A stretch of 64,000 nt of DNA, taken from NCBI GenBank assembly GCA_045536815.1, contig JAZSOH010000004.1, positions 43,319 through 107,318 of the forward strand. The letters run 5' to 3'. Below the pieces are notes generated by a model. It was not told the origin of the DNA and did not search any database. It worked only from the letters and a program-made list of their open reading frames with translations. The position numbers and the translations under genes are program-made. The DNA is from UMGS1279 sp045536815. Its GTDB lineage: Bacteria > Bacillota > Clostridia > Oscillospirales > Acutalibacteraceae. Positions 1 to 7,591 of the stretch are shown here, one piece after another; the first letter of the stretch is position 1, and each line of letters opens with the position of its first letter.

Positions 1-2
1 CT

Positions 3-365
3 TCGCTTTGGGCGCTTGGAAATGTTTTGGAGTTTTTTGGCGCCACCCTTTCGGTTATTCTACTTATAAGATATGTTCCCTCTCCCATTTTGCTTATAAA
101 TGATGAGAAGATTTCACCACAAGAGGCTCTCAACCTTTCGATAATTATTTCAAAATTTGCTAACGGAAAAACAATTAGCTTTCTCTTTTCCTTCTTCCTT
201 TGGGCATTACTTTCGGTTTTGGTTATCCCACTTTTTTATGTAATTCCATTTTTTCTTGTTTCTTACTGTTTTTACTGCAGGCACCTTATTGATAACTATA
301 ATAAAATTGTAGCCTTTGAAAATTCAAAAATCTACCCAAATTATGAGCCATATACCTTCAGATAA
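3..365 (+). CDS. Integral membrane protein, 3' fragment (possibly DUF975 family)
   Basis: The reading frame is open to the left edge of the window, so the true start is missing; a TTG at 27 is only an internal candidate. About 120 residues are visible. They contain two hydrophobic stretches (near the first 20 residues and around residues 60-90), the second ending in a Tyr/Cys/Phe-rich segment and followed by a charged tail. The pattern of an amphipathic ALxLS helix, then SFxLWxLL, then a Pro-containing membrane helix ending with FY recalls the C-terminus of DUF975 membrane proteins. This is a resemblance, not an identification. The gene converges on thrS across a shared terminator. Confidence 0.5.
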   Translation, partial: SLWALGNVLEFFGATLSVILLIRYVPSPILLINDEKISPQEALNLSIIISKFANGKTISFLFSFFLWALLSVLVIPLFYVIPFFLVSYCFYCRHLIDNYNKIVAFENSKIYPNYEPYTFR

Positions 366-383
366 AAATATTAGCTAAAAATT

Positions 384-418
384 AAGGCAGATGCACCTAC
401 TTTAAGTGCATCTGCCTT
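384..418. terminator. Bidirectional intrinsic terminator between membrane protein and thrS
   Basis: A 13-bp perfect stem (aaggcagatgcac with its complement) has a 9-base loop, a T run on the plus strand and an A run upstream that serves the minus strand. It lies between convergent genes. Confidence 0.85.
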
Positions 419-424
419 TTTATT

Positions 425-2362
425 TTATCTTGCTTTTGTGTTTATTTCCACAAGGGCATCTTTAATGAAATCATCAACCGATTTAGCGCCCAAATCTCCA
501 TCTTTTCTTGAACGCACGGAAAGCGTACCCTCACTAACCTCGTTATCACCCATAACGAGCATATAAGGTACCCTTTGCATACGAGCTTCACGAATTTTAT
601 AACCTATTTTTTCGTTTCTATCGTCAAGCTCAACGCGCATACCTACTGCCTCAAGCTTTGCCTTTACCTCATTTGCATACTCGACATGCCTGTCGGCAAT
701 AGGAAGAAGCTTAACCTGAACGGGAGCAAGCCACATTGGGAATGCGCCTGCATATTTTTCAATAAGAAGCGCTAAGGTTCTCTCATAGCAACCAATTGAA
801 GTACGGTGAATGATATAAGGATTTTTCTTAACACCGTCTTTATCGACATACTCCATACCAAACTTTTCGGCTAAAAGTTGGTCAATTTGAATTGTTATAA
901 GGGTATCCTCTTTACCATGAACATTCTTAATTTGTATATCAAGCTTAGGTCCATAGAACGCGGCTTCACCAATACCAACCTTAAACGGAATTTCAAGATT
1001 TTCAAGAATTCTTTCCATCATATCCTGAGCTTCGTTCCATTGTTCCTCGGTGCCGATATATTTATCTCTATCATTAGGATCCCATTTAGAGAAGCGATAA
1101 GAAACATCTTCATAAAGACCAAGTGTTTTTAGCATATATATAGCAAGCTCCAAACAGCCCTTAAACTCGCTTTCAAGCTGTTCAGGTGTGCACATAAGGT
1201 GACCTTCGGAAATTGTAAACTGTCTAACCCTTATAAGACCGTGCATTTCGCCCGAAGCCTCATTACGAAACAAAGTAGAAGTTTCATTATAGCGAATTGG
1301 TAAATCGCGGTAGGAACGGCTACGGTTTAAATATGCTTGATATTGGAAGGGGCAGGTCATAGGACGAAGAGCGAAAACCTCATCATCCTTTTCCTCATCG
1401 CCAAGCACAAACATACCCTCTTTATAATGGTCCCAGTGTCCCGAAACTTTATAAAGGTCTGACTTAGCCATGAAAGGAGTCTTTGTGAGCTGCCAACCGC
1501 GGCGCTGCTCCTCATCCTCAACAAAACGCTGTAAAAGCTGAATGATTCTGGCGCCCTTAGGAAGCATTATAGGAAGTCCCTGTCCAATAAGGTCAGATGT
1601 TGTGAATAGCTCTAGCTCTCTGCCAAGCTTGTTATGGTCACGCTTTTTAGCCTCTTCCAAAGCGGTTAGGTGTTCTTCCAAGGCAGAAGCCTTCGGGAAG
1701 GCGGTACCATAAATACGTTGAAGCATTTTATTCTTCGAATCGCCGCGCCAATAAGCGCCGGTTGCAGAGGTAAGCTTAAAGGCTTTAACCGCGCCTGTAG
1801 ACATAAGATGGGCACCGGCGCAAAGGTCGGTAAAATCACCCTGAGAGTAAAAGCTAATAACTGCGTCCTCGGGCAAATCCTCTATAAGCTCTACCTTATA
1901 AGGCTCCTCTTTTTCAGTAAAGAATTTAATAGCCTCTTGTCTTGACATCTCAAATCGTTCGAGCAAAATATCCTCTTTTACGATTTTTTTCATTTCCTCT
2001 TCAATTTTTTCCAAAATCTCGGCAGTAAAAACAGTTTCGGTATCAAAATCATAATAAAAGCCATTATCTGTAGCAGGGCCGATAGCGAGCTTTGTTTTAG
2101 GATAAAGTCTTTTTACCGCCTGAGCCAAAATATGCGAACAGGTGTGTCTGAAAGCCCATTTACCATATTCATCATCAAAGGTTAAAAGAGAAACCTCTGA
2201 GTCTTCGGTAATTTCGGTGCGAAGGTCGGCATTTGTGCCGTTGATACTTGCCGCAGTAACGCTTTTGGCAAGACCGGGGCCAATATCTTTAGCGATTTGA
2301 AAAGGTGTTATGCCCTTTTCAAACTCCTTCACTGTACCGCCCTTTAGTGTTACTTTAATCAT
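425..2362 (-). CDS. thrS: Threonyl-tRNA synthetase
   Basis: Class II synthetase that charges tRNA-Thr; 645 aa, the usual full length. The N-terminus is a TGS domain (about 1-60). It is followed by the editing domain with HTCSH (HxxxH) near residue 73 and CAGAH near 182, which form the zinc-like editing site. The catalytic core shows LRPMTCP, the motif-2 region FRNEASGEMHGLIRVRQF, EGH and IHRTSIGCYER, which supply the Cys/His/His zinc ligands for threonine recognition. An anticodon-binding domain ends the protein. The ATG has GGAGG eight or nine bases upstream. A T-box leader lies directly upstream, so expression should follow uncharged tRNA-Thr. It sits alone between two terminators. Confidence 0.98.
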   Translation of the reverse strand: MIKVTLKGGTVKEFEKGITPFQIAKDIGPGLAKSVTAASINGTNADLRTEITEDSEVSLLTFDDEYGKWAFRHTCSHILAQAVKRLYPKTKLAIGPATDNGFYYDFDTETVFTAEILEKIEEEMKKIVKEDILLERFEMSRQEAIKFFTEKEEPYKVELIEDLPEDAVISFYSQGDFTDLCAGAHLMSTGAVKAFKLTSATGAYWRGDSKNKMLQRIYGTAFPKASALEEHLTALEEAKKRDHNKLGRELELFTTSDLIGQGLPIMLPKGARIIQLLQRFVEDEEQRRGWQLTKTPFMAKSDLYKVSGHWDHYKEGMFVLGDEEKDDEVFALRPMTCPFQYQAYLNRSRSYRDLPIRYNETSTLFRNEASGEMHGLIRVRQFTISEGHLMCTPEQLESEFKGCLELAIYMLKTLGLYEDVSYRFSKWDPNDRDKYIGTEEQWNEAQDMMERILENLEIPFKVGIGEAAFYGPKLDIQIKNVHGKEDTLITIQIDQLLAEKFGMEYVDKDGVKKNPYIIHRTSIGCYERTLALLIEKYAGAFPMWLAPVQVKLLPIADRHVEYANEVKAKLEAVGMRVELDDRNEKIGYKIREARMQRVPYMLVMGDNEVSEGTLSVRSRKDGDLGAKSVDDFIKDALVEINTKAR

Positions 2363-2399
2363 AATATTTCCTCCTTAATTTTTGAAGGTAAAGACAAAA

Positions 2400-2632
2400 A
2401 TAAAAAGCCTTCACCCCAATGGGATGAAGACTTAAAGTTCTCCACGGTTCCACCCAAATTGCGCAATAGCGCCACTTGTATAGTCTCTAACGCAACTACG
2501 CGGCCGGCCTTGTTTCGGCGGCACTCAGGAGTGGTCTTCACGCAAAAACCTCACAACCCGAATCGCAGCAATAATCGGGCTCTCTGATGCTTAGTTTAAG
2601 GCTACTTTCTCCGTCAACGAGTTAACTTATTA
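2400..2632 (-). promoter_or_regulatory. T-box riboswitch of thrS
   Basis: On the minus strand the leader has the T-box sequence GGGTGGAACCGTGG (complement of about 2440-2456), an AGAGAG motif in stem I (about 2580), and a specifier region reading GAAGACCACTCC, in which ACC is a threonine codon. The terminator hairpin follows at 2406-2433. Known T-boxes bind uncharged tRNA and form the antiterminator. The specifier choice is my reading of the sequence, not a fold calculation. Confidence 0.92.
2406..2433 (-). terminator. T-box-controlled terminator of thrS
   Basis: On the minus strand AGTCTTCATCCC pairs with GGGGTGAAGGCT (one mismatch) around a short ATT loop, followed by TTTTTATTTTTG. It lies between the T-box sequence and the thrS ribosome site. 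Confidence 0.85.
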
Positions 2633-2637
2633 TAAAT

Positions 2638-2666
2638 ATAATAACCCAAAAAATGCGCCTTGTCAA
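2638..2666 (-). promoter_or_regulatory. Sigma-A promoter of thrS
   Basis: Minus strand: TTGACA (complement of 2661-2666), 17 bases, TATTAT (complement of 2638-2643). The -35 box lies in the loop of the rhaB terminator and the spacer runs through its 3' arm. Confidence 0.75.
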
Positions 2667-2686
2667 GCGAAAAGGCGCATTTTTTA
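2649..2686 (-). terminator. Terminator of rhaB
   Basis: Stem of AAAATGCGCCTT with its complement AAGGCGCATTTT, loop about 11 bases, T run on the minus strand. It overlaps the thrS promoter. Confidence 0.8.
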
Positions 2687-2710
2687 AAACTTATTTATTC
2701 TTTCAAAAAC

Positions 2711-4183
2711 TTATTTGCCTATATATTTTACAAACTCTTTATATGCTTCTTCACCGTCAAAATCTGCCTTGGGCTCATATGTTTTAATCGGGAAGCTTTC
2801 AGCAATAACGCTTCTGGCATGATTTAAATCTTCAAAAATACCAAAATGCATCATTTGAACTGCAACGTTACCTGTAACGGTTGCCTCAACAGGACCTGCC
2901 ATAACGGTTTTACGGCAAAAATCTGCAGTCATTGTGCAAAGAAGTTGGTCCTTAATACCGCCGCCTATCATATGTATAGCCTTAATTTCTTTATTGGAAA
3001 TTTTTTCAAGTGCTTCAACAGTGTTTCTATACTTAAATGCAAGGCTTTGATAGATACAACGAAGAATTTCGCCCATAGTCTTTGGCACATACTGACCTGT
3101 TCTCCTGCAAAATTCCTGAACACGCTTAGGCATATTTCCGGGCGCTACAAAATCTTTTGCGTCGGGGTCAACAAAGCATTTATAAGGTTCGGCATCCTTA
3201 GCGGCACGCTCCATTTCATCAAATGAAACATCAAGGCCTTGACGCTTCCACTCGTTTCTTGACTGCTGAATAAGCCAAAGTCCCATTATATTTTTAAGAT
3301 AGCGGATTTTTCCGTCAGAAGCGCCCTCATTTGTAAAGCCTGCAGCTAAAGACTCTTCGCTTAAAATAGGCTCATCGTTAACAGTACCGAAAAGCGACCA
3401 AGTGCCGCAGCTGATATATGCATAGTCCTTCTCTTTTGTGGGAACAGAAGCTACTGCCGAAGCGGTATCGTGTGTTGCAACCGCAATTACAGGCACCTTC
3501 GGGCAATGAAGCTCTTCACAAATTTCGTCCAAAAGTTCACCATAAACCTCACCGGGTTTAATCATAGGTCCGAACATATCTTCTCTTAGTCCTAAAACGT
3601 CAAGCACCTTTTTATCCCATTTTTTTGTTATAGGATTAAGCATACCTGAAGTAGAAGCCTCAGTGTACTCGGTTCTCTTAACTCCTGTTAAGAAATATGC
3701 AAAAAGGTCGGGTACAAACAAAATAGACTCGGTATTTTCTAAAAGCCAAGGTTGTTTTTCTTTTAAAGCCTTAAACTGATAAACAGAGTTTAAATCGAGC
3801 TGTTGTGTGCCTGTTGCGGCATAAAGCTCTTTAGAGGGCATCTCTTTATAAAACTCGTCCTGCATACCTATAGTTCTTGCATCTCTATAATGTGTGGGGT
3901 TTGCAAGAAGCTGCCCATCGCTACCCAAAAGGCCAAAGTCAACGCCCCATGTATCAATACCGATAGAATCGAACCCGCCTGCAATAGTTGCCTTCAATAT
4001 ACCCTGCTTAATTTCATGGAAAAGGCGAAGAGCATCCCAGTAAAGATGTCCGTTAACTGAAACAGGGTCGTTTGAAAAACGGTGAATTTCTTCAATAATC
4101 AGTTTGCCGTTTTCGATTTTAGAAAGCATTGCGCGACCGCTTGATGCGCCAAAATCGAATGCTAAAATTTTTTTGTTTGACAT
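2711..4183 (-). CDS. rhaB: Rhamnulokinase
   Basis: ASKHA-fold sugar kinase of the FGGY family that phosphorylates L-rhamnulose to L-rhamnulose-1-phosphate in the cytoplasm. The first residues include FDFGASSGRAML (phosphate-1 loop). SIGIDTWGVDFGLL, YRDARTIGM, VATHDTASAVAS and HMIGGGIKDQLLC follow in the order known for RhaB. The length of 490 aa matches the E. coli enzyme. I place the start at the ATG giving MSNKK, because the in-frame TTG five codons earlier lies inside the GGAGG ribosome site. No rhaA, rhaD or regulator is adjacent, so it is an orphan here; the GH106-like gene at the other end of the window may supply rhamnose. Confidence 0.93.
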   Translation of the reverse strand: MSNKKILAFDFGASSGRAMLSKIENGKLIIEEIHRFSNDPVSVNGHLYWDALRLFHEIKQGILKATIAGGFDSIGIDTWGVDFGLLGSDGQLLANPTHYRDARTIGMQDEFYKEMPSKELYAATGTQQLDLNSVYQFKALKEKQPWLLENTESILFVPDLFAYFLTGVKRTEYTEASTSGMLNPITKKWDKKVLDVLGLREDMFGPMIKPGEVYGELLDEICEELHCPKVPVIAVATHDTASAVASVPTKEKDYAYISCGTWSLFGTVNDEPILSEESLAAGFTNEGASDGKIRYLKNIMGLWLIQQSRNEWKRQGLDVSFDEMERAAKDAEPYKCFVDPDAKDFVAPGNMPKRVQEFCRRTGQYVPKTMGEILRCIYQSLAFKYRNTVEALEKISNKEIKAIHMIGGGIKDQLLCTMTADFCRKTVMAGPVEATVTGNVAVQMMHFGIFEDLNHARSVIAESFPIKTYEPKADFDGEEAYKEFVKYIGK

Positions 4184-4322
4184 AATTTTTTCCTCCAAGA
4201 TTTATTTGAATATTTTTAATTTTTCAGCACAACATAAGTATGAGCCTAGCGATTTAAATGTCTGTATATTAGGCTTGAGGGATTTTGCCCTTTAATGTTG
4301 GCAGAAAAAAGGAGTTCGTAGT

Positions 4323-4541
4323 ATGCTTGATAAAATTTGTTTGGCACTTGCAATTGTGGGCGGACTAAACTGGGGAAGCATCGGTCTTTTTAATTTTGAC
4401 ATTGTTGCTTGGCTTTTTGGCGGACAAACCGCACTTATAAGCCGTATTATCTACACAGTTATAGCCCTCGCTTCTGTTTGGTGCATCTCGCTTTTATTCA
4501 GAAATGAAGACGAGCACACCCACGCAAGAACACACGGTTAA
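4323..4541 (+). CDS. DUF378 family small membrane protein
   Basis: 72 aa with two membrane helices (about 3-27 and 36-58). It carries the hallmark LAIVGGLNWGSIGLFNFD of DUF378 (YuzA-like) proteins and a His/Glu-rich tail (EDEHTHARTHG). An AAAGGAG site lies seven bases upstream of the ATG. The family has no known function; the His-rich tail could bind metal, which is speculation. It is monocistronic and divergent from rhaB, across 139 bp in which I recognise no clear promoter, only a short inverted repeat (AGCCTAG near 4243, TTAGGCT near 4269). Confidence 0.85.
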   Translation: MLDKICLALAIVGGLNWGSIGLFNFDIVAWLFGGQTALISRIIYTVIALASVWCISLLFRNEDEHTHARTHG

Positions 4542-4566
4542 TGCTTTTTTTGAAAGCTTTTAAACT

Positions 4567-4773
4567 TTAAGAAAAAAGCTCATCCGAAAGTGCGGCAATT
4601 TGCTTTCTTCGGATTGCGGTTGCCGCAGCGTCGGGAATGTACATACCATCTTTAACAGTTAGTACCGAGCCTTCTTTTACCCTGCTTTTGAGCCTTGAAA
4701 CAGGCTCTTTTTTAATTTTGCCATCAATTTCAATAAAAGCGAAGTCGCCCTCATATCTATCTAAAATAATCAA
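4567..4773 (-). CDS. DUF3006 domain protein
   Basis: A small (68 aa) beta-rich protein with the DUF3006 pattern: ILDRYEGDFAFIEIDG, then two glycine-containing strands (VKEGSVLTVKDGMYIPD) and a helical tail. I choose the TTG at 4773 as start. It falls four bases after the stop of the upstream hydrolase gene and has AAGGCGGT before it. The longer open frame to 4824 would overlap that gene and add a non-conserved segment. DUF3006 proteins often sit directly after ComEC-like MBL-fold hydrolases, as here. Their biochemical role is unknown. Confidence 0.8.
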   Translation of the reverse strand: MIILDRYEGDFAFIEIDGKIKKEPVSRLKSRVKEGSVLTVKDGMYIPDAAATAIRRKQIAALSDELFS

Positions 4774-4777
4774 TATT

Positions 4778-5716
4778 TTACCGCCTTTTCGTAGTAATGG
4801 TAACTTTATCTTCCAAAAAATCAACCGTTATATCGCCGTCTAAATCGGTGCGAAGATATTTAACATTTTTATCATTTAAATTTGAAATTGTTTTGTTCGA
4901 CGGGTGATTATAATAATTATTATATCCACAGCTTGCTACTGTAAGCCTGGGGGAAAGTTTTTCTATAAAATCATCCGACGAAGAACTGCTCGAACCGTGA
5001 TGGCCAAGTTTCAAAAAATCGGTTTTAAAGCCCGGGTATTTATTTAAAAAGTCTTTTTCAATATCTGAGCTTGCATCACCCGTGAAAAGAAACCCTACAC
5101 TGTCTATTATAACCGAAACAAAAAGTGAGCGATTATTTTCTTCGCGAGATTTTTCATCCATATAAAGAATTTCCAAGCTGCCGCTTTCGAAGGTTTCTTT
5201 AAGCCCGACATAAGGCTCTATAAGGTTTATATTATGTTTTTCGATTTTAGCGAAAAACTCTTTTGCAAGTGCCTCGTCGGTATCGTCTCCACCACTTTTT
5301 GAAACAACTATATTTTTGATTTTTATTTGATCATGTAAATTTAAAAATCCACCAAAATGGTCCTTATGAAGATGGGTAACAACCGCCAAATCTATATCCT
5401 CTACACCCAGTCTTCTTAGCGCCTTATATACAGTCTTTCTATCATCTTCAAGGCCGAAATCTATAACAATACATTTATCCTTTACCTTAATTATTGTACA
5501 ATCACCTTGACCGACTGCTAAAAACTGAACTAAGGTAGAGCTGCTATTTATCGCCGAAATCTTAAAGGTTTGACTAATAAATTTTGAAGGAGAAAAAGTG
5601 GTAATTCCCACCTTATAGGAACCCTCTAAAACAATTAAAGCGGATAAAATAACTGAAACTAAAATTACTATAAAACGCTTATTTTCTTTTTTGGCTTTTT
5701 GCTTTTGATTTTCCAC
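4778..5716 (-). CDS. ComEC/Rec2-like metallo-beta-lactamase-fold hydrolase, membrane-anchored
   Basis: About 312 aa. A basic N-terminus precedes one membrane helix (about 15-35), and the MBL fold is outside the membrane. Metal-binding motifs are visible: THLHKDHFGG (HxHxDH), LFTGDAS and LKLGHHGSSSSSS. These match the C-terminal domain of ComEC-type nucleases, but the channel domain is absent, so this is a stand-alone secreted hydrolase, perhaps acting on nucleic acid or phosphodiesters. The gene begins inside ygiQ. Of two close GTG codons (5725 and 5716) I prefer 5716, which has AAAGGG eight bases upstream. A DUF3006 gene follows four bases later, a common pairing in Clostridia. Confidence 0.85.
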   Translation of the reverse strand: MENQKQKAKKENKRFIVILVSVILSALIVLEGSYKVGITTFSPSKFISQTFKISAINSSSTLVQFLAVGQGDCTIIKVKDKCIVIDFGLEDDRKTVYKALRRLGVEDIDLAVVTHLHKDHFGGFLNLHDQIKIKNIVVSKSGGDDTDEALAKEFFAKIEKHNINLIEPYVGLKETFESGSLEILYMDEKSREENNRSLFVSVIIDSVGFLFTGDASSDIEKDFLNKYPGFKTDFLKLGHHGSSSSSSDDFIEKLSPRLTVASCGYNNYYNHPSNKTISNLNDKNVKYLRTDLDGDITVDFLEDKVTITTKRR

Positions 5717-7577
5717 CTTTAGCACCCTTTCTTATGCTTCTGATAGGATGCCTTTTTTTGTTTTGCGTTTCTTTTTTAACAAAGTAGCCCTTTGGTGGCT
5801 TTATAAGACAATTTTCATCGAAGCCTATAAGGTCTGTTCTGCCTATTTTTTTGAGAGCTTTAACAATAATGGCGGCATTTTCTTCTTTGAAATATTGAAG
5901 CAGTGCGCGCTGCATTTGCTTTTCTTCGGCGGTTTTTGCTACGAAAACAGGCTTTAAAGTATATGGGTCAAGCCCTGTATAGAACATACAGGTTGAAACC
6001 GTGCCCGGCGTTGGATAAAAGTCTTGAACCTGTCTTGGATGAATTCTCTGCTTTTTAAGAAAAAGTGCAAGTTCCACCGCGTCGTTTAAGGTGCTTCCCG
6101 GGTGGCTGGACATAAGGTATGGTACCAAATACTGCTCCTTACCTACGCCCTTAGTGATTTCGTAAAACCTTTTTTGGAACTTTAAATATTCCTCTATATG
6201 CGGTTTCCCCATTTTATCTAAAACTGCAGCCGAACAGTGCTCGGGAGCAACCTTCAATTGACCGCTAACATGGTTTTTAACAAGCTCTTTGAAAAAGCTT
6301 TCATTTTTGTCGGCGATAAGATAATCATACCTTATGCCTGAACGAATAAAAATACTCTTAATCTTAGGTATTTTGGACATTTCTCTCAGTATATCCAAAT
6401 ATTCGGTATGGTCTACTTCAAGGCTTGGGCATCTTTTAGGGGCAAGGCATTTTTTGCCTTTGCAAAGTCCCCTTTCAAGTTGACCCTTACAAGAGGGCTT
6501 TCTAAAGTTGGCGGTTGGGCCACCAACATCATGAATATAACCCTTAAAGTTTTTGTCGTTTGCAAGAAGTTTTGCTTCCCTTAAAACCGACTCTTTACTT
6601 CTTACCGTAATTTGCCTACCCTGATGGTATGCTATTGAGCAAAAATTACAAGCACCAAAGCAACCTCTATTATGGGTTATAGAAAACTGTACCTCTTTTA
6701 TTGCAGGTACACCGCCCATTTTTTCATAAACAGGGTGATATGTTCTTTCAAAGGGTAGGGCATAAACCTCATCCATCTCGGCGGTGGTGAGTGGCGGCAT
6801 TGGCGGATTTTGAACAACATATTCTCCGCCATCTTGCATTTGAATAAGTCTTTTTCCGCGAACGCTATCGTGTTCGTCATACTCAACCCTACAAGCACTC
6901 GCGTATGCCTCTTTAGAGTCTGCTACCTTTTGGAAAGACGGAAGCATTATACCATTTATTCCGTCAATATTCTTTGTTTTAAAACACGTCCCCAGAACAT
7001 CGGTAATTTCGCTTATATGTTTGCCGCTTTCAAGCGCCTTAGCAATCTCCAAAATAGATTTTTCACCCATACCAAAGGATAAAATATCGGCCTTACTGTC
7101 GGTGAGCACCGACTGCATAACGCTATCATTCCAATAATCGTAATGGGCAAATCTTCTAAGAGATGCCTCAATACCACCTATAACAATGGCAGCATCGGGA
7201 TATTTTTCTCTTATAAGACGCGAATATACTGTAACTGCTCTATCGGGCCTTAGCCCCGCCTTATTACCAGGGGAATAAGCATCATCGCTTCTTTTTCTTT
7301 TGGCGGCGGTATAGTGCGCCACCATTGAATCAATATTTCCCGCATTAACCAAAAATGCATATTTAGGTTTTCCAAACTCAGAAATTCCATCTGTATTTTT
7401 AAACTGCGGCTGTGAGATTATGCAAACCGAAAAGCCCTTACTCTCTAAAAGGCGCGACAAAATAGCCGTACCAAATGATGGATGGTCAACATACGCATCA
7501 CCTGTTACAAAAACAAAATCGGGTGTTTCTATTCCGCGCGAAAGCGCCTCTTTTTTAGTAATGGGCAAAAAACTCAT
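5679..7577 (-). CDS. ygiQ: YgiQ family (UPF0313) radical SAM protein
   Basis: 632 aa. The N-terminal B12-binding-like domain (FLPITKKEALSRG, then DFVFVTGDAYVDHPSFG) is followed by a radical SAM core with RGCFGACNFCSIAYHQGR, where CxxxCxxC binds a 4Fe-4S cluster. A Cys-rich segment near residue 390 (CKGQLERGLCKGKKCLAPKR) and a lysine/arginine-rich tail complete it, all typical of UPF0313. The substrate is unknown. The start has CCGGAG seven bases upstream. It follows ftsK by 14 bases and its tail codes also for the first residues of the next gene, so the two are translationally linked. Confidence 0.93.
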   Translation of the reverse strand: MSFLPITKKEALSRGIETPDFVFVTGDAYVDHPSFGTAILSRLLESKGFSVCIISQPQFKNTDGISEFGKPKYAFLVNAGNIDSMVAHYTAAKRKRSDDAYSPGNKAGLRPDRAVTVYSRLIREKYPDAAIVIGGIEASLRRFAHYDYWNDSVMQSVLTDSKADILSFGMGEKSILEIAKALESGKHISEITDVLGTCFKTKNIDGINGIMLPSFQKVADSKEAYASACRVEYDEHDSVRGKRLIQMQDGGEYVVQNPPMPPLTTAEMDEVYALPFERTYHPVYEKMGGVPAIKEVQFSITHNRGCFGACNFCSIAYHQGRQITVRSKESVLREAKLLANDKNFKGYIHDVGGPTANFRKPSCKGQLERGLCKGKKCLAPKRCPSLEVDHTEYLDILREMSKIPKIKSIFIRSGIRYDYLIADKNESFFKELVKNHVSGQLKVAPEHCSAAVLDKMGKPHIEEYLKFQKRFYEITKGVGKEQYLVPYLMSSHPGSTLNDAVELALFLKKQRIHPRQVQDFYPTPGTVSTCMFYTGLDPYTLKPVFVAKTAEEKQMQRALLQYFKEENAAIIVKALKKIGRTDLIGFDENCLIKPPKGYFVKKETQNKKRHPIRSIRKGAKGGKSKAKSQKRK

Positions 7578-7591
7578 TTTAAATCTCCGGT

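Noticed and set aside
2359..2541. Minus-strand open frame upstream of thrS
   Set aside because: It covers the T-box and its terminator; no ribosome site and the RNA motifs explain the sequence.
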